DNA from: Sipunculus nudus
Taxonomy: Eukaryota; Annelida; Sipuncula; Golfingiida; Sipunculidae
NCBI GenBank assembly: GCA_026874595.1
Contig: CM049311.1
Coordinates: 58,178,453-58,242,452 of the forward strand
DNA length: 64,000 bases
Direction of reading: 5' to 3'
Below, piece by piece: positions 38,701-52,110 of the stretch (within the stretch, counting starts at the first letter, position 1; the number at the start of each line of letters is the position of its first letter). A program made the translations under genes and the position numbers. Below the pieces are notes generated by a model. The model was not told the origin of the DNA. It did not search any database and saw only the letters and a list, made by a program, of their open reading frames with translations.

Positions 38701-39760
38701 TTTCTAAACTTTTAAAACTGGTACTGTCTTGTTTGATATTTTTACATACCTTGCTATATATATTTATAGAAATCTCAAAATTAAGATACACAGTTGGATT
38801 CTTGTGACTGCTGTATCTGCTGAAATACTTTATAGCATTCTGTGGTGAAAAAGTGGTATTCAAGATCATCTGCATGTCAACTGGGTTTTGATTAACACAC
38901 AAAAGTAGAACAATATATATGTATAAGTGTCACATGAGACAGAGTTATCCAGTGACAATTTGGGGTATGTAAACAATTTTCTTGTCACACATGCTGTGTT
39001 ATCAATCAAGATCTGTGAGACCCCTTCATGGGCTTCAAAGAGAGATGTATGCATTCTATCACATATAATTGTTTATAAAATAATGTAATTCCATTTTTCA
39101 AATATTTAGTGTCAATAAAAAAGAATAATGTTTTCATTAAAAGTCCAAACACCAGGGAGCAAGAAAAATTAATAATTCAAATTGATATACAAATATGAGC
39201 CAATAGGTTGCCATTCAGCTTGTTCTTACCAATGACGTTTCACTTTAGATGTCTTACATTGCCCTGAGAGACAAATTATTGTAATGTAATAATTGATAGA
39301 CGGACTTTTGATGATACTGATATAATATGTTTCTTTGTATCACAACGTATCGGTGCACCAGTATATTGACCATTACAGTCCTACTATTTGCTTCCTGTGG
39401 CAACATGAAACCATTCAAAACTATCATACTAAGGCTATAGAGACTTAGGAGATACATCCTATGGTAAAAGCTACTATCAGGAATGATAGAACATACAATG
39501 CTTCTATTCTTATTAATAGCTTCATCAATCATGTTCAGATTTGACATGTAATGATTGATTATGCTATCTGGATTCTATCTGATTACCCACAATAATTATA
39601 TTTTTTCTTGAACTAGGAATATTACTGACCGTAGATAATATCATCATACCTACCTGTACCTGCAAGTATTGAATAACAACTGAAATTTTATCATCTGAAG
39701 TGACAGATCAGCTCTTCCATTTGAACTGAAATAATGAATACCTAACTTAAACAAGTGACC

Positions 39761-39785
39761 CATGGGTCATGACGCTCAGCTGACT
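39761..39785 (+). repeat. 25-bp module shared with 9487-9511
   Basis: Identical copy of the module at 9487, here about 140 bp upstream of family A copy 2. Confidence 0.6.
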
Positions 39786-39924
39786 GGGAAGAGATTCGCA
39801 AAAGGAAATTTTATCACCAGAATGGTAGTATATACCCATTCAACTGAAGCATCAAACAGATTAACCAACAGGCCAAGATTTAGTCTGTATTTATATATCT
39901 CAAAAATAGAGAAAAATGTGTAAA

Positions 39925-40980
39925 CTTTTAAAACTAGAATACGGGTAACCGACAAGTGACTACATGTATCTGCCAAAATCGGATAGTGAGGCATGGATTG
40001 AGTGGCAAGGGGAAATAGAGTGAGGTATGTTGCATATTAGCATGGATGTCTGCAGCCTAAATGTGTATGTAGGTTGTGCCACCTACCACAAATCCAGAAA
40101 GCTATCCAAGTTGTATACACCTGCAAAATTTTAGGCAGAAAAGTCAAACCACTACATGTATATGAGCGATTTTTGCCCATGGCAGACAAACAGACAAACA
40201 CTGTGCAAAAATCTTTGCAGGTAACCCCTCCAGTTTTGTGTATGATAAAGACCTATGTGAGATCTAAACACATGCACAATTTTGGCCCAATCGGTCAAAT
40301 GGTTCCTGAGATATGAGCTTGGATGTGTCCAGCGTTAACTAGAATGTAGGTGGCGCCACCTGTCATAAAATCAAGAAAGCTGTCCACGATGTATAAACCT
40401 GCAAAATTTTAGGCAGTTATGTCAAACCACTACAGAGAAATGAGTAATTTTAGGCCACGGCAGACTAACAGACAGACGCTGTGCAATCATTGTTACAGGT
40501 GGCGCCACCATTTTTTGTGTATGTTACAGAGCTATCAAAGGGCTACATTTGTATAAATTTTATTTCCTGATCGGTCAAACGGTTCCCGAGATATAAGCTT
40601 GGATGTCATCAGCGTGAACGTGAACGTAGGTGGCGCCACCTGTCATAAAATCAAGAAAGCTATCCTGGATGTATACACATGACGAATTTCAGGTGAATTA
40701 GTCAATTCACTGCAGAGATATGAGTGATTTTAACCCAAGGCAGATGAACAGATGGACACTGTGCAAACATGGTTACAGGTGGCGCCACCATTTTTTGTGT
40801 ATGTTATAAAGCAATCCAAGGGCTACATTTGTATCAATTTTATTTCCTGATCGGTCAAACGGTTCCCGAGATATGAGGGTTTATGAGTGGAAACAGACCC
40901 ACAAATGGACACTGGATAGAGAGGAAAGGTTAGAGGTCAATGCAAATTGGTTAGGCACCAGTTCACATGTGACCTGATAA
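39925..40980 (+). mobile_element. Tandem-core element, family A copy 2
   Basis: The left end CTTTTAAAACTAGAATACGG and the right end CAGTTCACATGTGACCTGAT coincide with copy 1. Exact GGTGGCGCCACC palindromes sit at 40349, 40498, 40629 and 40778. The alternating spacing of 149, 131 and 149 shows two unlike half-units per 280-bp monomer. The half-units read ...GGTGGCGCCACCTGTCATAAAATC and ...GGTGGCGCCACCATTTTTTG. Shorter than copy 1 by about two monomers. Confidence 0.7.
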
Positions 40981-40999
40981 TAGGTGTAAGTTTGGGAAA

Positions 41000-43163
41000 A
41001 ATGGGTCCATTAGTCTCCGAGGAGCTCTCTGGAAACAAACGCCGCCGCGGCGGAGGAACTCGGTCAAAAACATAGTATCCGCAAAACTTCGTTTTGGCGG
41101 ATACAAAAATACAGGTGGCTCCACCAGTCTGCAGAAACTAATAAAAACACTTAATGGTCAATATCCATGCAAAAAATCATGGTGATCTCTGCATTAGTTG
41201 TTCAGATACTTCAGTTTTTGTATCAAATTGTCCATTATTCTGAGGGATACTTCGGAGTCCTATAGCTTGAAGGATATGGGTAACAGAGACCTAATTTCAA
41301 GTTTCCACAGGCACCTTTCATGGGCCTCCTTGCATGACAAGAATGAAGATTCTAGGTCCAGTTGTTGCGATTTGTACCCTGTTGACAGATAACCACATCT
41401 TTAAAGGTCTCAAAAAAAAAGAAAAAAATTCGTAAAAATTTGAAAAAAAAAATAGAGGTGGCACACCCAGTCTGCAGAAACTGATGGAACAGCTCATGAT
41501 CAATATGTATGCCGAAAATCATGACCATCAGTGTTGTAGTTATTGAAATACTGCAGTTTTTGTATCAAATTTTCCATTATTCTGGGGGGGGGGACGGGGT
41601 ATTTTGGACCCATACAGCTTAAAGAATATGGGTAACAGAGACCTAATTTCAAGTTTCCATGGAGACTTTTCATGGGTCTCCCTGTGTGTCAAGAATAAAG
41701 ATTCTTGGTCCAGTTTTTATGATTTGTGCCCTGTTAACAGATGTTCATATCTTTAAAGGTCTCAAAAATACAGAAAAATTTCGTAAAAAAAAACCAACAA
41801 ATACAGGTGGTGCCACCAGTCTGTAGAAACTTATGAAACACTTCATGATCAATATCCATGCAAACAATTATGGTTATCTTTGCATTAGTTGTTCAGATAC
41901 TTTAGCTTCTGTATCAAATTTTCCATTATTCTGATCTGTACTTTGGAGTGCAATAGCTCAAAGGATATGGGTAACAGAGACCAAATTTCAGGTTTCCATG
42001 GAGACTTATCATGGGTCTCCCTGTGTGTCAAGAACGAAGATTCTAGGTCCAGTCGTTACGATTTGTACCCTGTTGACAGATAACTACATCCTTAAAGGTC
42101 TCAAAAATGGAGAAAACAATTCGTGAACATTGAAAAATACAGGTGGCGCCACCAGTCTGCACAAACTGATGAAACATCTCATGATCAATATGTATGTCAA
42201 AAATCATGACCATCAGTGATGTAGTTAATGAGATATTGAAGTTTTTGTATGAAATTTTTACTATTCTGGGGGGTAATTTTGGGCCCCATAGCTCGAAGGA
42301 TATGGGTAACAGAGACCTAATTTCTGGTTTCCATGGAGACTTTTCATAGGTCTCTCAGTGTGTCGAAAATGAAGATTCTAGGTCCAGTCGTTACGATTTG
42401 TGCCACGCTAACAGATGACAGCATCCTCAAAGGTCTCAAAAATAGAGGAAAAAATCGTAAAAAATCAAACAGTACAGGTGGCGCCACCAGTCTGCAGGAA
42501 CTGATCGAACATCTCATGATCAATATATATGCCAAAAATGAAGACCATCAGTGATGTAGTTATTGAGATATTGAAGTTTTTGTATGAAATTTTTTACTAT
42601 TCTGGGGGGTACTTGTGGGCCCCATAGCTCAAAGGATATGGGTAACAGAGACCTAATTTCTGGTTTCCAAGGAGATTTTTCATAGACCTCTCAGTGGGTC
42701 AAGAATTAAGATTCTAAGTCCAGTCTTTATGATTTGTGCCTTGTTAACAGATGTTCACATTTTTAAAGGTCTCAAAAATAGAGAAAAAAATTCGTAAAAA
42801 ATAAAAAAATACAGGTGGCGCCACCAGTCTGCAGGAAGTGATGTAACATCTCATGATCAATATGTATGCCAAAAATCATGACCATCAGTCAAGTAGTTAA
42901 TGAGATATTGAAGTTTTTGTATGAAATTTTTGACTTTTCTGGGGGGTACTTTGGGGCCACATAGCTCGAAGGATATGGGTAACAGAGACCTAATTTCTGG
43001 TTTCCAAGGAGATTTTTTATGGACCTCTCAGAATCCCAAGTTACAAGGTTCTAGGTCCAGCGGTTACGATTTGTGCCTGGTTAATGGACGGACAGACGGA
43101 CAGTCGGACGACGGACAAAGAGTGATCGCTATAGCTCAGATGACTTTCAGTCAGCTGAGCTAA
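41000..43163 (+). mobile_element. Tandem-core element, family C (six ~340-bp monomers)
   Basis: GGTGGCxCCACC(C)AGTCTGCAG landmarks at 41114, 41457, 41806, 42142, 42477 and 42814 give periods of 343, 349, 336, 335 and 337. Each monomer has CTCATGATCAATATGTATGCC, GATATGGGTAACAGAGACCT and TTCTAGGTCCAGTCGTTACG-like words. Left of the array is a strong hairpin (41076-41103, arms TATCCGC+AAAAC) and the palindrome CCGCCGCGGCGG (41042-41053). The right end is a GGAC tract (43086-43116), GTGATCGCTATAG, then a hairpin with arms TAGCTCAG (43132-43139) and CTGAGCTA (43155-43162) ending in CTAA (43160-43163). This is the most complete-looking element in the window. No coding capacity. Confidence 0.75.
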
Positions 43164-44196
43164 AAAAGCAAGCCTACATACTGAGTACTGTCATTATGAA
43201 ATCGATAACAAATGGCTATGTGATTAAGTAAACATCTGAAAAAGCTTCATCAATTAACTTGATAGTCATCATTTAATCTCAGGAATCACTTTATCCTCTG
43301 GAATACTTCTGTGTGCGTTACCAAAACCTGTCCATTATATGCATAATGGGAAAATTGGAAAACTACACACAATAATTAAGGGCCCACTTTATTTCTTTTT
43401 TCAAGAGAGACAGCTTACCTGTATGTGGAACAGATTTTGTGACACTGTCATTTATTTAACATTTTTTTTTTCTGTTTAACAGAAATTCTGAGCTGGTTAA
43501 TCAGAACATATGTTTGTATACTGCTGTCAAATTTATTTATTATAAAAATCTATTAAATTCTGTATATGACAGCATTATTATACAGAAATATATGCAGACA
43601 TCTGTATTTATAATGATATCATTGAACTGTTACAAGACAGTTTAATATCCTATTATTCTCATTATTTTATCAGTTTGTTTTTCCTCAAGACACAGAGACA
43701 AAAAAAAGATGAAGCTCTTTGTTGTTGATTCCACTTTGCTATGGTGTATGCCTCAACACAAAGACATGAAGAGATCAAACTGTCTTTGATCACTTGATAC
43801 CAGAGTTCTAAGCAAACCTACTGTAATTAAAAACTCCACCATGGAGGCGTACATGTAAAGGTCCTGTGCAGAGGGAACCTGCGTGGAGATCAATCAATTA
43901 TTGGCAATTACTGTTCAGGCGCCACCGAGCTGGTTCATCTTCCAATATAAAGCGGGGAGCTGAACTCATTACGACCATCAGATCTAAGATTTGATCATGC
44001 TGCCATCATGCCAGACATCTATTTAATCTTAATTCTGTCTGTAATGTTGAGATTTAATAAAACTGATAAAGTCTAATACATGACATGATCTTGCTCCATG
44101 AGATTCTTTTCTAAATTGGTCCTATAGACTCTTAGTGCATAATCTTTTAGAATTTATAGGGACTTCAGCACCATGTAGAAATTTAATTAAAATTGA

Positions 44197-44197
<1 letters not shown>

Positions 44198-44247
<50 letters not shown>
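44198..44247. repeat. (TA)n microsatellite
   Basis: About 24 uninterrupted TA units. Confidence 0.95.
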
Positions 44248-44251
<4 letters not shown>

Positions 44252-44297
44252 ACATATTTATTTAACATGGATTATACAAATAGTTATTATAACTAAT

Positions 44298-44475
44298 CGA
44301 GGCACTCTCCATGGCTCAGATGGTGGCCTCCTCTAGTGTCTGGAGGTGAAGGAAACCAAAGGAAAACCACCCACCTTGGACAGGCCACTATAACCCACTC
44401 TTATACCCGTGCTGGGGATCAAACCAGGGTCGCCACTAAAGAGAGCCAAGAGTTTTGCCCCTCAACTGTGCAGGT
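44298..44475 (-). mobile_element. tRNA-derived SINE with conserved central domain
   Basis: On the minus strand the head reads GCACAGTTGAGGGGCAAAAC ... GTGGCGACCCTGGTTTGATCC. GGTTTGATCC matches the RNA polymerase III B box (GGTTCGAxTCC), with an A-box-like AGTTGAGGGG upstream. Further on, GGTGGGTGGTTTTCCTTTGG followed by TTTCCT resembles the widely shared central domain (GGGTTTTCTCCGGxxxxTCCGGTTTCC) found in several metazoan SINEs. The tail and target duplication were not defined. Confidence 0.6.
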
Positions 44476-46564
44476 CCCTGTTTGTTGAGACAACACTTCA
44501 AAGCCAGTCATTTTGAGCAATACGTTTGGTTGACTACAACTAGTTTTATACCATTTTGTTTATGCTACATGAAAACATTATCAGTATTTGCATGGAGGCA
44601 ACAAAATGTGCCAACTTTGACAATGTAAGTGGATTAATAGTTTATGAGCTCTTTTTTTCCGTACTGCTGCTGCTGCTAATAAGTTTTCTGAAACTAGGCA
44701 CATGTGAAAAGAGATCTCCTTATAGGTCAAACTATAAATATTTTAGAAATTTTATATTTCTCTAAGGCCATAACTGTGGTTTATTCCCATGTAGCTCAGT
44801 CAACAGAATAGACAGATAATCACTCCTAGGGGAGAACAAAGCTGCTTAAACACAATTTTTTTGAATTAGGAATAATCCTGGAAAACTAAGATACACTTGT
44901 ATGTTACTAAGCACATTATAGGTTATTCCCTCCTCTATAAAACTAATTTATTAATTATCATGGCATTCAATTCATTGATACAATTTATAAGGAAAAGATG
45001 GAAAACTGTAAACATGGAAGTATTTTTTACAATAATCTATTTTTCAATTTTCTGCTTGGGTTCTTTTCTCGATGCACTTTTCATTTTTGGTATTAAACAG
45101 ACATATTTACCATTTGGCCTTATTTTATGACTTGCTCTGTGTAAATGGTGGAGTTATTTCAGAGACTATGTTATTGATGTTATAATACACTGTTTATACT
45201 GGCAGACCAGATAATACTGAAGACCTTGACAGTCTGACACCGGCCTTCTAATTCAATGGAGATGACTATCTTGATCAAAGGCTGCCTTCCAACCCAATAA
45301 AAATTGTCACATTTCATACAATCCAGCACTTTCAATCTCTGTGTGTGGAGAGGGGCTAGAAAGGTCAGTCAGTTCAATAAAGTGTCAAATCTATAAACTC
45401 CAATATCTTGTCAAATAGGTAATTTGAGCAATACATATATCCAGGAGCAAAGCTCAGCCAAACATGAGTTAACAGCTCCAGCTTTCATGATGCCTATTTG
45501 CACCATTGATATACACATTTAGGGGCTGATATTGATATCCTGATGAAGGGGCCATTCAAGGGGAAGCCTTGGCCCTTTCCAAGTCAATCTAGATGGACTT
45601 AGCCTGAGCTGCCTGGTTAATAAGCCTGTAAATAATACTGAGTGGGAGGACTAGTCCAGAGTTTACAAGCTCTGCCTCACAAAAACCTAGCACCGAAACA
45701 AAACTGAAAGTAGAACTGTTTTCTAAAAGCCAGGTAGTCATGGCAACCACACACTTCAGACAAAAGGAGGATGAGGTGACTGATGTGAATGTCAGATGGT
45801 TCTATATAAATATGTAAAAATAATGGAAATGTGAAATAAGACAGCATGAGTGACATCAACTGAAAGCAACAAATTCAATGACACCTGTAAAAATGTTAGG
45901 TTTCCCATTTTTTTAAAACTTTGATGTGAATATAATTACCTCTGTGGTTTAATATCTACAGCTAGCTCACCTGTCAAAGTAGGGCAAGATACATGGTACT
46001 TGTAATGCATTTATCTTTCCACCAGTACATTCCAAATCTTGTACAAAATGAAACTCTAACCTAGTTGGTTTCTATGGATCTTTCCTGATTTATATAGTCT
46101 TTCTTTTTAACAAAGGTGTCACCCATGGAAGGTTTCTGGCTCTTTCCATTTATTGAAAAAGGAAGAATTTACCAATATAACAACTCTGCTGATGATCCTC
46201 CTGTCAAGAAACCTTGATCAACCAATGTTCTATTTACTATAACTGTTAATTTCTGGCACTAGTAATCAACTAGTAATTAAGTGCACTGTAACAGAATATG
46301 CACTGAATTCATTAATCAAAAATCAAGTACCTTTACAAGTTTCCTGTCACCAATGATTACTGAGGTCCTAGTGTTGTTCAGAGGACAAAGGTACACTATA
46401 CTTATGTCACTAATAATTAACAGATTAATCAAGACTGATCTATATCAGCAGCTAGAAATTTCTTCATAAATGCCATAGTAGCCCAAGACAATTAATCCAT
46501 CCCCCCTTCAAATATAAGCATTATCAGAAGCATATACTGACACTTAAAATCCTATATATATTCA

Positions 46565-46790
46565 CAGAATTGACCTTGAAGACCAAGCTCAAGGTCACAA
46601 GCCTTCAAACATGTCTACAATCTTGGTGGAGTCAACTTGAAGAAAAGAAATACTGAAATTCAAAAGATATAGGGTTAACAAAAATCCTATATATTGGCAG
46701 ATTTGACCTTGAAAGTAAAGGTCAAGGTAACAGGTTTTCAAACTCTTTCAACAACTTATCATCTGACATCTTTTGTTCTGATTTTCAGAA
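46565..46790 (+). repeat. TCAAGGTCA-bearing repeat, two ~135-bp units
   Basis: TTGACCTTGAAGACCAAGCTCAAGGTCACAAG-like start at 46571 and GACCTTGAAAGTAAAGGTCAAGG at 46704, each followed by a TTTTCAAAC/CTTCAAAC phrase. The wording parallels 9820-10160, so both belong to one dispersed family. Confidence 0.55.
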
Positions 46791-46840
46791 AGATATATCA
46801 ATCAACTTGAGAAACAGTATTTTTCACCAAATATGGGAAT

Positions 46841-47690
46841 ATTCAAGGTCAAGGCCACTCTCAAAGGAAAGGTCATGACCCAACTTTATATACCTTATCC
46901 CATGACCAATATCCTTGTATATGCATAACATGAAAGAAATCTGTCCATTTGTTTTTGACTTTTAATGCTCACAGAACTGTCAAGTGGCAATGATGGGGTA
47001 TTAAAAGGCGCAAAAACAGAAAAAGACAAAAGATGGCGCAACCTCTCTCCCACAGAAGACAAAGCTATCCAAGATCTTCAGTCAATTAGTTTTTTGGACC
47101 AATCTATGCATCCCTTATTGAGATATTTAAGATTTTGTGATTTTTACAAAATATGGAAATATTCAAGGTCAAGACCACTCTCATAGTAAAGGTCATGACC
47201 CTAATTTAAATATACCTCATTCCATAACCACATCTATATATATGCATAATATTAAAGAAATTTGTCTATTAGTTTTTTTACTTAAATTGCTCACAGTACT
47301 GTCAAGTGGCAATAGTGGGGGTATTAAAAGGCATTAAAACAAGAAAAGATAATAGGTGGCGAAACCAATTTCTGGAACATGACAACACTATCCAAGATCT
47401 TCAGTCAATTTGATTTTTGGATCAATCCATGCAAGATTTCTTGAGATATTGCAGAATTTGTGTGATTTTCTCCAAAAATGGATCTATTCAAGGTCAAGGT
47501 CACTCTCCTAGTTGAGGTCATGACATCATATTTGACAGGCTTCGTCCTCCCACCCAAATCTATGAACAAGTCAAGTTTGGTAAAGATCTGTGATAAGTTT
47601 TTTGAGTTATCGCTTAAAAAAGAACTATGGCAGGTGGACTGACATGAAAAACATAGGATCCTCTGACTTTGTCTGGGGATACTAATACAA
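46841..47690 (+). repeat. Tandem repeat family J (~322-bp monomers)
   Basis: ATTCAAGGTCAAG(G/A)CCACTCTC landmarks at 46841, 47161 and 47486 give periods of 320 and 325. Each has GTCATGACCC, TATATGCATAA, ACTGTCAAGTGGCAAT and a GGTGGCGAAACC or GATGGCGCAACC word that recalls the palindrome of other families. It ends with GCAGGTGGACTGACATG and no CTAA hairpin is evident. Confidence 0.6.
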
Positions 47691-50600
47691 CTATTATTAA
47701 ACTAAATCAACAATAATCCCTATATCAAAGATTAAAATGAGATACTGGTTAGTGAAGTTAAGGTAAAGAAGCCTTTCCTTTCTTGACAATAGGCTGAGAC
47801 AAGTTTATATACAGCCCTAGTTGGTATATAATGTCTCTTGTTTATGGTTGGACACTCAACTATAAAATTACTAAAAATGGCTGAAAGGTGAGGAGTGAAA
47901 GCTTTAAACCAGTCAACTTTTAACCAATTTTAAAAAAGACCTAAACTCAGTGTGGGTGTAAGTTTAGTCAAGTTAATTGGGTTCTGGACCCTATGGTGAG
48001 CCTGTTAAATCCTGCATGCCACCTGCTGAATCATCTTAAAGGATCTGCCATGACTCCTTATTTCTTGGAGACACCTGCTGAGAGACAATTTAAACACAGT
48101 CATCCTCTGAAATTGTGTTACTTCCTCTGGAACACGGAGAAATAAGCCAATCAATGAACATTCAGTCACTGCAAAATTATGTACAGGCTGAATCTGTAAC
48201 ATTTTTTCTTTGTATGCGGCAACACTTGAGTCCCAAGGTCAGGAAAAGGTATTATTTATTCTATTTTACCCACTCATTTTGAGCAACAGTACCAGTAATC
48301 AATTTTTTGCATAGCTCTTGAATCTGCAGCTGAAATTTCAAGTGAGCAGACATACTTGATTTTACTTGATTGTTACTCAAGGAAATACAAATGCTATTAC
48401 ATACATTTTTCTTATCTTTGTGCAACTTTTCCATAATATTCTTCAATCTGTTGTTATAGTGAAATCTATTTATTACATTTATATCTTTCAATTAACAGAA
48501 TAAAACTAAAAGAATATACAGGAAAACTTTAGTTTTGTAATATGTTCTACTGGCTGTCACTTCTGTGTAAAATCTTGATTATTCTATCTAATACATCATA
48601 CTAGATTGTGTGGGATTGCTTCACACAAAACCATCATGATTTGATTAATCTTAGTTTTATATAATACCTTTTTTTTGGGCCAGGGAATCACTGAAGCAAA
48701 AGCCAATTTTTATAAATGTGATAAATCCAGAGGTCAGAAGTGCACATGAAAAAGGTCTGACCAAAGTAAGGAAAGTATTATAATAATCAAATATTAATGT
48801 TTGGGACTACATTTTTGGTAAATTTGCCACAGTTTATAAAAATAAATTTTTCTATCAAATGCAAATAGACCAATTAAGTTATGGTCAACATCTGACAGTT
48901 TTTTGTTTCATTCTCACTGACATTGCACAATTATCTTGCAAAAGGTTGCACCATCACCTGCAGCTGAGAGACATTTCAGCGTGAGACCATCTGCTTTATA
49001 TGCATGGAGAGTAGTTGGTATTCAGTAGAGGTGTTATGACTGGAGGCTATTCCCTCTCCTCACAGATACCCTATCAAACTGTCATGACCACACCTGCTAA
49101 CTGCCACCCAACAGTTGCTTCATGATAATTGGACACTCTGCCATCCTTGGTGCATCTCTTCCAGATTTTCCTGACAATAATGCCATCAGTGTTTTATTCC
49201 TGTGTAAGCTGATCTGATGAAGTCAAGCTGCTCAAGAACTCAAGATGTCTATTGTTTTATTACCTAGTAATAACAAGATAACACACCATAGCTATCACTG
49301 TGGCTGCCAAATATTAACTGATTCTACCGTTAATAACTCTAATACCACAAAAATACAAGGTTTTCTGTACAGCTACCACAGCAGCATACAATAAAGAACT
49401 TAGCAACAATTTCAGGACGTCCTTCTTACCATTAATCAATGGAGGTTGTGTATATCTCATGAGACTTTTGGCTGCTTCAGTCATCTTTTTTTTTATATGT
49501 CAATCTGTTTATCCATTGAGGTCGACACTTCCAAATGATTAAACCAGGGTGAGATGATTATTAAATGTAAAATCACATTTTAAATATTCTTCTTACACAG
49601 ATTGATGGTCTACAAATTTCTCTTCAATCTGAAAATGAAGCAGCCATTGAATATAGTGCCAATGAAATTGATCATTAGTTAAATTTCTTTTTCTTTTGTC
49701 AGTATTTGATTCAAATGAAGCTCTACATTAACTGTTCATAATCATTATAAAATAATAATGCATTTTATAATGTCTGGGAAAAGCAATATTGAGGGGCACA
49801 CAAATTCTTGTCTTGAGCAACCTCCATATTTTCTAGAAAAGGATGGTGGCAACAGGCACTGAAACCAGCCAAATATTAAATGCACTAAAAAAACACTCGT
49901 GGAAACTTTCACATTAAAGGGTACCCTAGAATTTCTTATAAGTCTCTTTCTAATGGCCATGCATAATTAAACGTAGCATCCTCTTCTCTTCAGGTGGCAT
50001 GACCTTGGAAAAAAATTTACGGCACAGAACTGATTTAAATCAAACTTTTATATTCCCTATGTGGTTTGGTTTGGGAAATGCGAACCTGGGGGTTTCTTTT
50101 TTGTGTAAACAGCTTTTCTGATCCAACAGTGTTATCGTCAAAAATAATGTGTTATCACATGATTCATTTAATGGACCCGCATCACAGGAACATGCATTAC
50201 CCTTAGATGTCTTCATGTACAACAGTAATTTTCCCAAAAGGCAACTTACTCTCATAAAATACAATAAAAAATTTTCAGTTTAAGAATATAGATTGAACAA
50301 ATGAAAAAGTGGCATCTGGGCTTGAGCTGATCACATTGACACCAGCAAGCTTGGGCCTGCGTCAGCTCTCTCACCGATGATAAAAGATCAGAATCCTATT
50401 AGAAAAAGTTAGATTTCTGTCACAGCACTTATCACATAACATAACTGGCCCATTCTTTGTCATATAGAGAATGTTCACATAAGAGTATTGAGAACAAGTT
50501 AATATACAGACATCATCTGACGCCAGCCTCGACTATCTAACACTAGAGTTATGCAATATTTATTGGCAAGCCATGTGGTCACAGAGCAGATAGGAGACTT

Positions 50601-51539
50601 GTGTAAGTGAAGCAATGATACATTAGCCCTATACCCATTCCTATCTCAATCAAGAGTTTGTCTGGATTAGCTTTTGTCAGTCTGAAAGTATGATTAGTTG
50701 CACCACATAATATGATCATGGTGGCACTGAATGACCAAAATATCAAAAGCTTTTTATTTATATGCATGTCTCATACACAGTGAAGTCAGGGCGGTTTTGA
50801 TATATGAGTGCATTATTTCAAACAGTGACTGATATATGACCACAATACTTCATAAAGTATGAGATGTAAGGCTATAATATTTCAAACAGAAGGAGATATA
50901 AGATTTTATTGTAGCTGTAAAAACAGTTAAACAGTGATTTTTATTCACATAAAACAGCAAGAGATAAAGCCTTAATAATTTAATGTTGGAAAATTAAGAT
51001 CTGATTGTTCAAATCAACAATTAATCACACATAGTCAGAATATAAAAAAAAATTAAACTTGATTATGTACAATAATCAGAATTTACATATATCCTTTAAA
51101 TGATGACTTAAAATCACCATTTATTTTATATCGATTTTTAGAGGGGGTTTAATTATTTCACAGTCTGAGAGGTAGAAACAGTGCTTAAATTTGTATCAGA
51201 TGAATTAGTGGAGAGCCCATATTTTAACTGCAAATAAGGTCAGAATGTTGGTGGAGCTATATATGTAGTCTGTGAGTGTTTTAGTTAACAGTCATATCAG
51301 TTAACCTCTAGTGATCAATATGTTAATGATAGATTTATGATGATAGGTGATGAATCATGACCATTGAGGATTCTATCATGACTGCACAATTTTTAGCAAA
51401 TGTTAAAATTAATGATACATGAGAGCACAATGTTAGTAATTAATGATTTTTTTTAATTTAATGGTTTCTTTGTCAAGGTAAATGAACTATTAAGAATTAA
51501 CAGAACTGGTGGGTTATCACTCTTTTTGATAAACACATT
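47691..51539. other. Intron stretch without recognised features
   Basis: AT-rich sequence. Open frames up to 76 codons show no domain and no splice-framed exon was recognised. Confidence 0.5.
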
Positions 51540-52110
51540 TGGTGGGTTTCACTCTTTTGGTCTTGGAGGATCTTATTAGGTTTTCACTCTTTTGGTCTTG
51601 GAGGATCTTGTTGGGTTTTCACTCTTTTGGTCTTGGAGGATCTTGTTGGGTTTTCACTCTTTTGGTCTTGGAGGATCTTATTGGGTTTTTACTCTTTTGG
51701 TCTTGGAGGATCTTGCTAGGTTTTCACTCTTTTGGTCTTGGAGGATCTTGCTGGGTTTTCACTCTTTTGGTCTTGGAGGATCTTGTTGGGTTTCACTCTT
51801 TTGGTCTTGGAGGATCTTGTTGGGTTTTTACTCTAGGAGGATCTTACTGGGTTTTACTCTTTTAGTCTTGGAGGATCTTGTTGGGTTTTCACTCTTTTGG
51901 TCTTGGAGGATCTTGTTGGGTTTTCACTCTTTTGGTCTTGGAGGATTTTGTTGGGTTTTTACTCTTTTGGTCTTGAAGGATCTTACTGGGTTTTACTCTT
52001 TTGGTCTTGCAAGATCTTGTTGGGTTTTCACTTTTTTGGTCTTAAAGGATCTTATTAGGTTTTCACTTTTTTTAAATCTCAGAGGATCTTTTTCAGATTT
52101 CTTTTTTCTT
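51539..52110. repeat. 35-bp minisatellite, about 15 copies
   Basis: The unit reads CACTCTTTTGGTCTTGGAGG then ATCTTGTTGGGTTTT (35 bp), with diverged copies at both ends. Because 35 is not a multiple of three and the unit lacks stops, long frames open in more than one phase (51539-51865 and 51592-52116) and encode repeats like FHSFGLGGSCWV / LFWSWRILLG. They are by-products of the repeat, not evidence of a gene. Confidence 0.93.

Larger units (their letters stand above)
43164..46560. other. Intron stretch with a SINE and a (TA)n
   Basis: Contains (TA)n at 44198-44247 and the SINE at 44298-44475. Elsewhere no repeat structure or exon is recognised. Confidence 0.5.

Noticed and set aside
38573-38902. 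109-codon open frame on the minus strand
   Set aside because: No domain, AT-rich codon use, and no flanking splice sites that link it to midasin.
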